A stretch of 64,000 nt of DNA from Mucilaginibacter rubeus (GTDB lineage: Bacteria; Bacteroidota; Bacteroidia; Sphingobacteriales; Sphingobacteriaceae). The translations under genes were made by a program, and so were the position numbers. Location of the stretch: NCBI RefSeq assembly GCF_003286415.2, contig NZ_CP043450.1:6510001-6574000 (forward strand), written 5' to 3'. This document shows positions 1 to 7,759 of this stretch, piece after piece. How positions within the stretch are numbered: the stretch's first letter is position 1; each line of letters begins with the position of its first letter. Under the pieces are notes generated by a model. It had not been told where the DNA came from, did not search any database, and saw only the letters and a program-made list of their open reading frames with translations.

Positions 1-1
1 G

Positions 2-250
2 GTAATTCAATACGTACGTACGCTGAATGGTACTATTATACCGCAAAAGCTTTTAAGTGATAATAACGGCCTGGTGTTTTTTAAACTAAGCCGCGAAGGG
101 GTTTATATGATCAGCTCAACCCACGTTGAACCGGCACAGGACAAAAAAGCCGATTACGAAAACTGGACCGCTACCTTCACTTTCGCGTTCAGCAATACTG
201 ACGATACCCCGAATACCTATAGGGAGTTTGGGTTTGGAAATAAACACTGA
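2..250 (+). CDS. DUF4198-like protein, 3' end only
   Basis: An open frame enters from the left edge and stops with TGA at 248-250, giving the last 82 residues. The tail reads as a beta-rich domain with VYMISSTHV followed by an acidic KKADYENW stretch and an aromatic TFTFAF strand. This resembles the end of DUF4198 proteins (periplasmic proteins often near metal or TonB transport genes), where a 'G-Y-I-S-H' strand precedes D-x-E-x-W. The start and any signal peptide lie outside the window. Family assignment is from memory of the pattern and is moderate; function is unknown. Confidence 0.6.
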   Translation, partial: VIQYVRTLNGTIIPQKLLSDNNGLVFFKLSREGVYMISSTHVEPAQDKKADYENWTATFTFAFSNTDDTPNTYREFGFGNKH

Positions 251-252
251 TT

Positions 253-389
253 TTAATTAGTAGCAGGTTTTAGTTGCAGTAGCAGCGGAGCTGTTTAAAA
301 AAAATAAAGGCCCGGTTCACTTAATTAGTAGCAGGTTTTAGTTGCAGTAGCAGTTGAGCTTTTAATAAAAAAATAAATGCCCGGTTCAA
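253..389. repeat. Two-copy tandem repeat of about 68 bp carrying a terminator arm
   Basis: Bases 253-320 and 321-389 are near-identical head-to-tail copies: both start TTAATTAGTAGCAGG, continue with GTTGCAGTAGCAG, pass through an A-rich stretch and end CCCGGTTCA. Only the second copy is followed by the complementary arm that completes a terminator hairpin, so the first copy is a duplicated promoter-distal half. Confidence 0.85.
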
Positions 390-400
390 TCAACCGGGCA
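378..400. terminator. Bidirectional intrinsic terminator
   Basis: The stem GCCCGGTT/AACCGGGC (about 379-399) has a short CAATC loop, with an A-run on the left and a T-rich right side. It sits between the converging DUF4198-like gene and the small secreted protein gene. Confidence 0.8.
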
Positions 401-429
401 TTTGTTATATATTGAGTTAGTGATTTTTA

Positions 430-825
430 TTATTGAGCGATGTAAAATGATTTTTGATCGCCATCCTGGTAAACGTGGATTGATTTTTTAACCACCTGGT
501 TATTGCTGTAGATCTCCATGGTATATTCACCATCGGCCAAACCGTTTAACACGTAGCCTTTGCTCACATCGGTTTTGCTGGGCACAATGTCTTTCAATAA
601 AAGTTCATTGTCTTTATTGTAAACCTTTACAACTGATTTTCCGTTTTCAGATTTTGCAAAGTTTATTTTTAAACCGCGATCATGATCAAGGGCTTTAAAG
701 CTTACTACTTCTTTTGCTTTAGGATTAACATCGGCATTGCCTTCGTCGGCTTTGGCTACTTTGGTAGCAAATACTCCTGCAGTTAATAATACAAATAAGG
801 CTGATAATTTTATTGAGGTTTTCAT
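430..825 (-). CDS. Small secreted protein, DUF3244-like
   Basis: 131 residues. The N-terminus (MKTSIKLSALFVLLTAGVFA, then TKVAKADEG) is a clear Sec signal peptide with likely cleavage near residue 26. The mature part is predicted to be a small beta-sandwich: a VVSFKALDHDRGLKINF strand pair, KVYNKDNELLL, then a GLADGEYTMEIY turn-strand unit, as in T9SS-style or DUF3244 domains that end in a beta-rich GxYxxxI pattern. It is a single gene, convergent with the gene to its left through a shared terminator. A periplasmic or surface location is inferred; no enzymatic residues are visible and the function is unknown. Confidence 0.7.
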   Translation of the reverse strand: MKTSIKLSALFVLLTAGVFATKVAKADEGNADVNPKAKEVVSFKALDHDRGLKINFAKSENGKSVVKVYNKDNELLLKDIVPSKTDVSKGYVLNGLADGEYTMEIYSNNQVVKKSIHVYQDGDQKSFYIAQ

Positions 826-1343
826 GGCGTTAAGGTTTTAATGTTTTTAAATATGTTGTGTTGTTGTTTTCAATGATCAAATGAACAACATATATTTTGA
901 CTGCTAAAAAGAGTTATACCAGCCATGGATATAAATAGACAAAGCCCTGAAAGTGCTCTGCAAACGCTAAAAAGGCACAATTGGTCGAAGTTTTGGGAGT
1001 TGGTCGGGAATTTTGGGGAGTTGGTAGAAAGCTTCGAGCTATTGGTCAGGCGGGAGGTGGAAATAGCCTATAATGTGGAGTGCTGTCCTGTTAATGATTA
1101 TCAATCAACCGCATGTCATTTCGAACGAACCCGATTGGGGGCGTGCGGGGCTGGTGAGGAGAAATCTTATACGCCGTGTAGGGGCATTCTGCATGGCGTA
1201 TAAGATTTCTCTTTCGCCCCGGCGCTCGTTCTCCCGCCCGCAGCTCTATCGAAATGACATTTTCTTTTATTTGAAAGAGATCTACGGATGATGAATTTTG
1301 TAAAGAGGCGATTATGCGTCCTTGCAGAAAGAGATATAAAAAA
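826..1343. other. Intergenic region holding a palindromic repeat
   Basis: This 518-base stretch between the secreted protein gene and rsmA contains a long inverted repeat at 1113-1260 (listed separately). The rest shows no convincing gene; short open frames here run through the repeat and have no family-like features. Confidence 0.6.
1113..1260. repeat. Dispersed palindromic repeat, family A, copy 1
   Basis: About 148 bp bounded by ATGTCATTTCGA and its reverse complement TCGAAATGACAT. Inner arms are GAGAAATCTTATACGCC and GGCGTATAAGATTTCTC. The right part (CTTTCGCCCCGGCGCTCG onward) is shared almost base for base with the copy at 59629-59772. There is no coding capacity of its own. This looks like a non-autonomous MITE or REP-type element. 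Confidence 0.88.
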
Positions 1344-2123
1344 TTACCTTGTTGCCGATACCTTGTTGGTAAGCGCTACAAAATCTGCTACGCTTAACCT
1401 TTCAGCCCGTAGTTCGAGCATTGGTTCGTCGGTTAATTTCTCTTTATTAATAAGTGATGAGATGGCGTTGCGCAAGGTTTTGCGACGCTGGTTAAAGCCG
1501 GCTTTTACAATTTGCCAAAACAACTTCTCATCACAGTCAAGGGTTTGCTTTTCGTTGCGCGTAAGCCTGATCACTGCCGAAAGTACTTTTGGCGGTGGGT
1601 TGAACACGCCCGCTTTTACGGTAAACAAATATTCTACTTTATAATAAGCCTGTAAGAATACGCTCAGGATACCGTACTCCTTGCTGCCCGCTTTAGCCGC
1701 GCAGCGTTCCGCAACTTCTTTCTGAAACATGCCCACTACTTCTACCACCTGCTGGCGGTTGTCAAGTACTTTAAACAGGATCTGCGATGAGATATTATAG
1801 GGAAAGTTACCGATAATGGCAAAGCTTTCGGGGAAAATGCTTTTAAAATCAAGTTCCAGGAAATCGGCATTGATGAGCCTGTTGCCCAGTTGCGGATATT
1901 TCTTTTTCAGGAAATCGTACGATTCGGTATCGATATCAATGAGCGATGTTTCGTATTCGGTTTTTTGCAGCAGGAAATCAGACAGCACACCCATCCCCGG
2001 CCCTACCTCAAGCACATGACCGAAACGCCTCTCGGGTTTCAGGCTGTCAACTATCTTTGCTGCTATGTTTTTATCAGTAAGAAAATGTTGCCCTAAATGT
2101 TTTTTTGCCCTTACCAATGTCAT
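1344..2123 (-). CDS. rsmA: 16S rRNA dimethyladenosine transferase RsmA (KsgA)
   Basis: 259 residues, normal for the family. It dimethylates two adjacent adenines in the 3' terminal helix of 16S rRNA using S-adenosylmethionine, late in 30S assembly. The start carries the family signature KKHLGQHFLTD (8-17), followed by SAM-binding motif I EVGPGMG (39-45), the acidic IDIDTE motif II (62-67) and catalytic motif IV NFPY (106-109). The basic C-terminal helical domain includes the FNQRRKTLRNA segment. It is transcribed alone, divergently from pdxA, a pairing (pdxA-ksgA) often seen in bacteria. The assignment is secure. Confidence 0.97.
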   Translation of the reverse strand: MTLVRAKKHLGQHFLTDKNIAAKIVDSLKPERRFGHVLEVGPGMGVLSDFLLQKTEYETSLIDIDTESYDFLKKKYPQLGNRLINADFLELDFKSIFPESFAIIGNFPYNISSQILFKVLDNRQQVVEVVGMFQKEVAERCAAKAGSKEYGILSVFLQAYYKVEYLFTVKAGVFNPPPKVLSAVIRLTRNEKQTLDCDEKLFWQIVKAGFNQRRKTLRNAISSLINKEKLTDEPMLELRAERLSVADFVALTNKVSATR

Positions 2124-2359
2124 TATTAATCAAATATTTGAGCAAATTAAATCATATTTGTGCTTTTATCAGGAACTGTAAGCTTAAAATCTTTTATTTG
2201 CAGGTGCAAAGATAGGTTAAAGGCCAAAGGTTAAGGGTAAAAGGTTTGCTTTAAACATTAAGCTTTTATAAATCATTAATAATCATCACTGTTAAAGTTC
2301 ATAGAATCGCCTCAATAAATGGGTGAAATCAAAACTTATCAGTGGAATCAGTACAGAGA

Positions 2360-3415
2360 ATGAGCGATAAATTAAAAATTGGGATCAGCATTGGCGATGT
2401 GAACGGTATCGGTTTAGAGATAATTATTAAAACTTTGGCCGATAATAAAATTTATGAGTATTGTACGCCTATTGTTTACGGGCATACCAAAGTGGCTTCA
2501 TTTCACCGTCGTGCAACCCAGGTTAATGAGCTTAATTTTTTAGTGATCAATGATCCGTCGCAAACTCATTTTCGCAAGCCCAACATGATCAACTGCTGGG
2601 AAGAAGATGTAAAAATAGAGTTGGGCCAGGTTACCGAAGCAGGTGGCAAATATGCCTTTAAATCGCTGGAGCGTGCCGTGTACGACCTGAAAGAAGGTTA
2701 TATCGACGCCCTGGTGACGGCACCTATCAACAAGGATAATATCCAGAACGAAAAATTCCAGTTTCCGGGACATACCGAATATTTGCAGCAATATGATGGC
2801 GCTGCCGAATCGCTGATGTTTTTGGTGAGCGATACTTTACGAGTTGGCGTGGTTACCGGCCATATCCCGGTATCAAAAATTGCCGAAAGCATTACAGCCG
2901 AAAAAATCCTGGCCAAGCTGAAGCTGATGAACAACAGCCTGCAAACCGATTTCTGGATCCGCAAGCCAAAAATCGCGGTATTGGGCCTTAACCCACATGC
3001 GGGCGATAATGGGCTGATAGGCAGCGAAGAAAAAGATATCATTATACCGGCTATTGAAGAAGCCCGCTCAAATAATATCCTGGCATTTGGCCCATACTCG
3101 GCCGATGGCTTTTTTGCCAATGGTACTTACCTGCAGTTTGATGCCGTGCTGGCCATGTATCACGACCAGGGCCTGATCCCTTTCAAGCAGATCGCCTTTG
3201 AATCGGGCGTTAATTTTACCGCCGGTTTAAACTTTGTGCGCACTTCGCCAGATCATGGTACCGCATATGATATTGCCGGTAAAAATCAGGCTTCTGAGAT
3301 CTCGTTCCGCGAGGCTTTATTTACTGCTATTCATATCGTAAAAAACCGCAGGGAGGGCCTGGAGCTTAACGAAAACCCACTTTTATTTAGCAAGCTGAGC
3401 CGCGACAGGGACTAA
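2360..3415 (+). CDS. pdxA: 4-hydroxythreonine-4-phosphate dehydrogenase PdxA
   Basis: 351 residues from ATG at 2360; an in-frame GTG at 2342 would add six residues that look unrelated to the family. It oxidises 4-phosphohydroxy-L-threonine with NAD in DXP-dependent pyridoxal phosphate synthesis. Family motifs are clear: N-terminal GDVNGIGLEI, PINK in the substrate site, GHTEYL, the metal-binding His region GLNPHAGD, YHDQGLIPFK and the C-terminal SPDHGTAYDIAG. No other vitamin B6 gene is adjacent. It is divergent from rsmA across a 236-base gap rich in purine runs. The assignment is secure. Confidence 0.96.
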   Translation: MSDKLKIGISIGDVNGIGLEIIIKTLADNKIYEYCTPIVYGHTKVASFHRRATQVNELNFLVINDPSQTHFRKPNMINCWEEDVKIELGQVTEAGGKYAFKSLERAVYDLKEGYIDALVTAPINKDNIQNEKFQFPGHTEYLQQYDGAAESLMFLVSDTLRVGVVTGHIPVSKIAESITAEKILAKLKLMNNSLQTDFWIRKPKIAVLGLNPHAGDNGLIGSEEKDIIIPAIEEARSNNILAFGPYSADGFFANGTYLQFDAVLAMYHDQGLIPFKQIAFESGVNFTAGLNFVRTSPDHGTAYDIAGKNQASEISFREALFTAIHIVKNRREGLELNENPLLFSKLSRDRD

Positions 3416-3498
3416 AAAAAGGTATGTAATAGTAATGTTTCAATTTAATTGCCGTTAAATTAAAACATTTACGGCGCTATGCGCATTTACATGACTGA

Positions 3499-4686
3499 AT
3501 GAGTAATTTTCTGAGTCGTATACGTTCAATTGATGCTTTCCGTGCTGTAACAATGTTTCTGATGATATTTGTGAATGACCTGGATGGCATTCCGAATACC
3601 CCAAACTGGCTAAAACACGCGGGCTCAAATGTTGATGCGCTGGGTTTGGCCGATACTATTTTCCCCGCGTTTTTGTTTATCGTAGGCCTTTCAATCCCGT
3701 TTGCTTTTCAAAACAGGTTAAAGCAGGGCGATAATTTCAAGCTGCTGTCGCGGATCGTAAGCCGCTCGTTCGCGCTCATTTTTATAGGGTTTTTCCATGC
3801 CAATATGGAAACCTACAACGAGGCCACTACCCTGCTGCCCAAGCCCGTTTGGGAAAGCCTGGTAACATTCAGCTTTTTCTTTATCTTTTTAGATTACAGC
3901 AAGGATACGCCACCAAGAAGGCGCTATTTATTGCAGGGCTTCGGCATATTGTTACTGGCCGGTATGGCCGCCCTTTATCGTACCAGCGACCCCGGGCATG
4001 TCTGGTTGCATTTTACATGGTGGGGCATATTAGGTTTGATAGGCTGGTCGTACATGCTTTGCGCCCTTATTTACTATTATTCGGAGGGACACTTATGGAT
4101 TCAGTTGGCTGCATGGATGTTCTTCATGTTCTTTAATTTGGATGTTCATTTCGGTTTTCTTGATTTTATCGACAGGCTGCAGGGCTATATCTGGATAGCC
4201 GGCAATGGTGCCATGCAATCCTTCACCATGGCAGGGGTATTTATTTCGGTATTGTACATGCGCCTCAAAGCCAATAACGAAATGAAGATGCTTTGGGTGG
4301 CCATGATCCTGATAGCCATTATCCTGTTTAACCTGGGCTTTATCGTGCGCTATTTCAGTGGCGGTATTTCCAAAGAACGCGATACCCCATCATGGGTGCT
4401 CATTTGTACCGGTATAAGTTTGGTGGTATATGCTTTCTTTATTTTCCTGGTTGATGTTAAAAATAAATACAATTGGTTTAAGGTGATTGAGCCTGCGGGC
4501 ACCAACACATTTACCTGTTATATAGTCCCTTTCTTGTTTTATCCCATATATGAAATGAGCAGGATTGGTTACCCCGAATACTTAAGCCAGGGTACCGGAG
4601 GGCTCATCAAATGTATCGTATTTGCGTTTGTAATGGTATGGCTTACCGGTTTGCTTGATAAGATCAATATCCGGATCAAAATCTAA
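3499..4686 (+). CDS. DUF5009 / acyltransferase-type integral membrane protein
   Basis: 395 residues, strongly hydrophobic, with about ten predicted membrane segments. The opening IRSIDAFRAVTMFLMIFVND matches the first helix of the bacterial family related to heparan-alpha-glucosaminide N-acetyltransferase (DUF5009/DUF1624), where R-x-x-S-x-D-x-F-R-G precedes the first membrane span. In place of the usual His-containing span it has GSNVDALGLADTIFPAFLFIVGLSIPFA, which carries the family's DLxFPxFLFxxGxS pattern. It probably transfers an acyl group to a sugar on the outer leaflet, but neither substrate nor activity can be read from sequence. It is a single gene downstream of pdxA. Confidence 0.8.
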   Translation: MSNFLSRIRSIDAFRAVTMFLMIFVNDLDGIPNTPNWLKHAGSNVDALGLADTIFPAFLFIVGLSIPFAFQNRLKQGDNFKLLSRIVSRSFALIFIGFFHANMETYNEATTLLPKPVWESLVTFSFFFIFLDYSKDTPPRRRYLLQGFGILLLAGMAALYRTSDPGHVWLHFTWWGILGLIGWSYMLCALIYYYSEGHLWIQLAAWMFFMFFNLDVHFGFLDFIDRLQGYIWIAGNGAMQSFTMAGVFISVLYMRLKANNEMKMLWVAMILIAIILFNLGFIVRYFSGGISKERDTPSWVLICTGISLVVYAFFIFLVDVKNKYNWFKVIEPAGTNTFTCYIVPFLFYPIYEMSRIGYPEYLSQGTGGLIKCIVFAFVMVWLTGLLDKINIRIKI

Positions 4687-4692
4687 GCAAAG

Positions 4693-5037
4693 TTACTTTG
4701 TTTGGTATCTTCTCATTACATCGCCGGTTTGTGGGTCTATAATGACAGCGGTGTCGCACCAGTTAAATAGTACAAATTCGTTTTCCTTATTGATAAGTGC
4801 TCCAACGAAGGGGCAGAAATCGCCGTTGTGATATAGCGGCACATCATTTATCTGCCATAAAAAATCGCCGGTTCTGCTAAATGCAAAAACATTACGACGA
4901 TCACGAACATTGCTGGGTATTCTCAATATAACTACTAAAATGTCATCAATTTCAAAAATCTCGTCGACCGGATATTCAAAATCGACGCTGTTGCCGTTGG
5001 AAAACGTTATTTGATTGCCATTTTTAGAATAAGCCAT
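4693..5037 (-). CDS. Hypothetical cytosolic protein
   Basis: 114 residues with no signal peptide or membrane segment. It is beta-rich with repeated short strands (GNQITFSNGNSVDFEYP, DDILVVILRIP, NVFAFSRTGDFLWQIND, FVLFNWCDTAVIIDPQTGDVMRRY). The RTGDFLWQI and PQTGDVMRR elements look like two blades of a propeller-like or WD/PQQ-type fold, too short for a complete propeller. It converges with the DUF5009 gene with only a few bases between the stop codons. I do not recognise the family. Confidence 0.6.
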   Translation of the reverse strand: MAYSKNGNQITFSNGNSVDFEYPVDEIFEIDDILVVILRIPSNVRDRRNVFAFSRTGDFLWQINDVPLYHNGDFCPFVGALINKENEFVLFNWCDTAVIIDPQTGDVMRRYQTK

Positions 5038-5152
5038 TGTTAATTTTTGAATGAAATGGACACTATTAGGTTTTTGGAGATTTAAAATGTAAAATATATG
5101 TATTAAAAATCAAACCAATACCACGGTTAATTGCATTTAACACATTAGTGTT

Positions 5153-5160
5153 TATATTTG
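5153..5160 (+). promoter_or_regulatory. Bacteroidota -7 promoter element for pdhB
   Basis: TATATTTG fits the TAnnTTTG -7 consensus. It lies 30 bases before the ATG at 5190 and overlaps a possible upstream TTG start, which supports ATG 5190 as the true start. Confidence 0.6.
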
Positions 5161-5189
5161 CGTTCGCAAAAAAACATCATTTTACGATA

Positions 5190-6173
5190 ATGAGAGAAAT
5201 ACAATTCAGAGAAGCGCTAAGAGAGGCTATGGTCGAAGAAATGCGCAGCGACGAGAATATATACCTGATGGGTGAAGAGGTTGCCGAATATAACGGTGCA
5301 TACAAAGTAAGCCAGGGAATGCTGGACGAGTTTGGTGCAAAACGTGTTATAGATACGCCTATCTCTGAATTGGGTTTTGCCGGTATCGGCATCGGCTCGG
5401 CAATGAACGGCTTACGCCCTATCATCGAGTTCATGACTTTCAACTTCTCGCTGGTAGCTATCGACCAGATCATCAACGGCGCTGCCAAGATGATGTCAAT
5501 GAGCGGTGGCCAGTTCTCAGTGCCAATCGTTTTCCGCGGCCCTACCGGTAACGCTGGTATGCTTAGCTCACAGCACAGTCAGTGTTTTGAAAACTGGTAT
5601 GCTAACTGCCCTGGCTTGAAAGTGGTTGTTCCATCAAATCCTTATGATGCAAAAGGCTTATTAAAATCAGCTATCCTTGATCCGGATCCTGTTATTTTCA
5701 TGGAGTCGGAATTAATGTATGGCGATAAAGGTGAAGTTCCTGAAGAAACATACTATATCCCACTGGGTAAAGCAAAAGTTGTTAAAGAAGGTACCGATGT
5801 TACTTTAGTTGGCTTTGGCAAGATCATGAAAGTGGTTGTTGCTGCTGCTGCCGAACTTGAAAAAGAAGGTATCCACGCCGAAGTGATCGACCTGCGTACT
5901 GTACGCCCTATTGATTACGCTACAGTTATTGAATCTGTTAAGAAAACAAACCGTTTGGTAATTATTGAAGAAAGCTGGCCTTTAGGTTCAATTGCTACCG
6001 AGGTTGCTTTCAAGGTACAAAAAGACGCTTTCGATTATCTTGACGCTCCTATCCTGCGTATTACCGGTGGCGACGTTCCGCTTCCTTACGCTCCAACTTT
6101 GATCCAGGAGTACCTGCCAAACCCTGAAAGGGTGATCAAAGCGGTTAAACAAGTAATGTACGTTACCAAGTAA
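5190..6173 (+). CDS. pdhB: Pyruvate dehydrogenase E1 component, beta subunit
   Basis: 327 residues, typical for this subunit. With a separate alpha subunit it forms the thiamine-diphosphate E1 that decarboxylates pyruvate and passes the acetyl group to E2 lipoyl domains. Hallmarks are the start MREIQFREALREAMVEEM, the MGEEV motif, the GFAGIGIGSAM segment, the EFMTFNF stretch near the cofactor site, and the C-terminal transketolase domain LRTVRPID plus VIIEESW. The acid pair EEV around residue 30 provides the glutamate used in ThDP activation. The alpha subunit and E2/E3 genes are not beside it. A promoter-like element and a downstream hairpin suggest a single-gene transcript. Assignment over branched-chain E1-beta is by overall pattern and is good. 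Confidence 0.92.
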   Translation: MREIQFREALREAMVEEMRSDENIYLMGEEVAEYNGAYKVSQGMLDEFGAKRVIDTPISELGFAGIGIGSAMNGLRPIIEFMTFNFSLVAIDQIINGAAKMMSMSGGQFSVPIVFRGPTGNAGMLSSQHSQCFENWYANCPGLKVVVPSNPYDAKGLLKSAILDPDPVIFMESELMYGDKGEVPEETYYIPLGKAKVVKEGTDVTLVGFGKIMKVVVAAAAELEKEGIHAEVIDLRTVRPIDYATVIESVKKTNRLVIIEESWPLGSIATEVAFKVQKDAFDYLDAPILRITGGDVPLPYAPTLIQEYLPNPERVIKAVKQVMYVTK

Positions 6174-6198
6174 TCGTTTTATTAAATAAAATATCAAT

Positions 6199-6232
6199 TG
6201 AGCCCGCTATGAAAATATCGGGCTCTTTCTTT
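6199..6232 (+). terminator. Intrinsic terminator after pdhB
   Basis: The hairpin GAGCCCG/CGGGCTC (6200-6225) has an A-rich loop and is followed by TTTCTTTTTTC. Confidence 0.85.
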
Positions 6233-6252
6233 TTTCTATTCCCCCTAAAATA

Positions 6253-6471
6253 ATGGACGAACTCATAGTAAAAGACAGTAACGGTAACATCCTGAAAGAT
6301 GGCGACTCGGTTACGCTAATAAAAAGCCTGAAAGTAAAAGGTGGAGGTGTTACGCTTAAGCAAGGTACACTTGTTAAAAAGATACGCCTTACAGATAATG
6401 ATGAAGAGGTTGATTGCAAGGTTGACGGCATGAGCATAGTACTCAGGACCGAATTTCTGAAAAAGCGTTAA
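6253..6471 (+). CDS. PhnA-like protein (alkylphosphonate utilisation domain)
   Basis: 72 residues that correspond to the C-terminal PhnA/YjdM beta-barrel domain only: VKDSNGNILKDGDSVTLIKSLKVKG, then a GTLVKKIRL strand and IVLRTEFLKK at the end. The family name comes from a phosphonate locus, but most members lack a demonstrated role in phosphonate use. The N-terminal zinc ribbon seen in longer homologues is absent; this short form is common in Bacteroidota. There are no phn genes nearby, so the family name should not be taken as evidence of phosphonate metabolism here. Confidence 0.85.
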   Translation: MDELIVKDSNGNILKDGDSVTLIKSLKVKGGGVTLKQGTLVKKIRLTDNDEEVDCKVDGMSIVLRTEFLKKR

Positions 6472-6508
6472 CCTATTCCCTAAACCTAACTTTAACAGCC
6501 TTATCAAT

Positions 6509-7102
6509 ATGAAGTATTTTATTGCCTGTGTTTTTCTTTTTACAGGCTTGTGGGCTTATGGGCAAAAAATAACCCCATTAGAATACGTGGATGCCGGTAC
6601 TATTTTAAAAGAAAACCAGGCCATTATTTATGGTAGTTTTATTCAACGCCTTACCTTTTGGCAAAATGGTTACGACCAAAGGATCAGGATCAGAAACCTG
6701 GAAACCAATGAGCTATTTTCATTTGAGGTAAAACCGGCAACCAGAACAAGAAAAGAGAACCCATTCTGTTTCTTTATAAAACCAGGCACTTATGAAGTGG
6801 TAAACTTTTACTATTCAAAAGCCAAATGGTATGGAACGGAGGATAATACAAGACCGGTTTTTAGAGGAATTGATTTTGAGGTTAACGTAAAAAATAAGAT
6901 AGACAGTGGCCTTGTCAAAATGGAAGACCTTCACCGGATTGTTTTTAAAGTTGAGAATAATACACTTACTTATCTTGGTAAATGGCATTTTGAATCGGGC
7001 GCCCCATCATTCAGTAATGATAAAGCCGTGCTTGATAAAAAACTAAAGGAGGATTATTTTTTTCTTGAATTTGAAAAGGCCGCTATGGTGTTGCCTGACT
7101 AA
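6509..7102 (+). CDS. Secreted hypothetical protein
   Basis: 197 residues with a signal peptide MKYFIACVFLFTGLWAYG and cleavage expected just before QKITP. The mature protein alternates beta strands (AIIYGSFIQRLTFW, YDQRIRIRNLETNELFSFEV) with aromatic KPGTYEVVNFYYSK, a pattern like small carboxypeptidase-regulatory or DUF2846-type domains that begin with a G-x-x-G-x-F strand and contain a P-G-x-Y-x-V strand. It is probably exported to the periplasm or outer membrane. It lies 37 bases after the PhnA-like gene and may be co-transcribed. The function is unknown. Confidence 0.7.
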   Translation: MKYFIACVFLFTGLWAYGQKITPLEYVDAGTILKENQAIIYGSFIQRLTFWQNGYDQRIRIRNLETNELFSFEVKPATRTRKENPFCFFIKPGTYEVVNFYYSKAKWYGTEDNTRPVFRGIDFEVNVKNKIDSGLVKMEDLHRIVFKVENNTLTYLGKWHFESGAPSFSNDKAVLDKKLKEDYFFLEFEKAAMVLPD

Positions 7103-7169
7103 AATTTTACGTTGCCGCCAAAAATATTTTTGTAAAAATACCTACTTTTAAAAATTAACTTTTTTGAAC

Positions 7170-7667
7170 ATGCAATACACCTACTTTAAAGCATTTAAAC
7201 CGTTATTTTTCATAGTATCGGCCCTGATTATTGCGGGAAATGCCGCCGCTCAAGCTCAGCCTGCCGCCGCTACTACAGCGGCACCCGTGGCCGCTGTTGC
7301 TGGGGTACAAACTCATATTGATAAGTTTTTTAAAGAATACGATAAGCAAAGCACAGCCCGCGCTGTAATTGATATTTTTAAAACCAATAAACTGATGGAT
7401 TCTACCCGGCTAACCGGGCTTATTGTTAAAATAGACTCTATGAGGAGTGTTATAGGCAAATACCTTGGCAAAGACCTCATCATGCAGCGTAAAGCCTCAA
7501 ACAGCCTGGTATTGTACAGTTACCTGCTTAAACACGAAAGTCAACCTGCGCGCATCACCTTTATGTTTTACAAACCTAAAAACGAGTGGGAGATCTATCG
7601 TCTCTACTTTGACGTAGACGTAGATGGAGAGCTTGCCGAATCATCAAGAGTAACAGGGAAACCCTAA
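7170..7667 (+). CDS. Secreted hypothetical protein with Ala-rich N-terminus
   Basis: 165 residues from ATG at 7170, preferred to a TTG six bases upstream. The signal peptide (PLFFIVSALIIAGNAAAQ) is followed by a low-complexity Ala/Pro/Thr linker of about 25 residues, then a compact domain beginning HIDKFFKEYDKQSTARAVIDIFKTN and ending in YLLKHESQPARITFMFYKPKNEWEIYRLYFDVDVD. That last part looks like an alpha+beta fold of the NTF2/SnoaL type (F-x-F-Y-K-x-x-x-x-W-x-x-Y strand pair), but I cannot name the family. Its stop codon lies inside a large inverted repeat. Confidence 0.65.
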   Translation: MQYTYFKAFKPLFFIVSALIIAGNAAAQAQPAAATTAAPVAAVAGVQTHIDKFFKEYDKQSTARAVIDIFKTNKLMDSTRLTGLIVKIDSMRSVIGKYLGKDLIMQRKASNSLVLYSYLLKHESQPARITFMFYKPKNEWEIYRLYFDVDVDGELAESSRVTGKP

Positions 7668-7759
7668 TTGAGGTAAAAGGCGAAAGGATAAAGGTGAAAG
7701 GTAGCTTCATTATCGTTTTGCGAAGCAAAACCTTTCACCTTTCACCTTTCACCTCAATT
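7666..7759. repeat. Purine/pyrimidine inverted repeat joining two convergent genes
   Basis: The left arm AATTGAGGT plus AAAGG-rich repeats and the right arm CCTTTCACC repeats plus ACCTCAATT form a long imperfect hairpin. A second small hairpin (GTTTTGC/GCAAAAC) lies at the tip. The arms contain the stop codons of both flanking genes. It probably acts as a bidirectional terminator. Confidence 0.8.

Noticed and set aside
925..1291. Open frames across the region with a family A repeat
   Set aside because: They run through the palindrome, have no signal or family features, and the repeat explains the sequence.
6253..6471. Evidence for phosphonate metabolism
   Set aside because: Only the PhnA-type small domain is present, with no C-P lyase or phosphonatase genes nearby.
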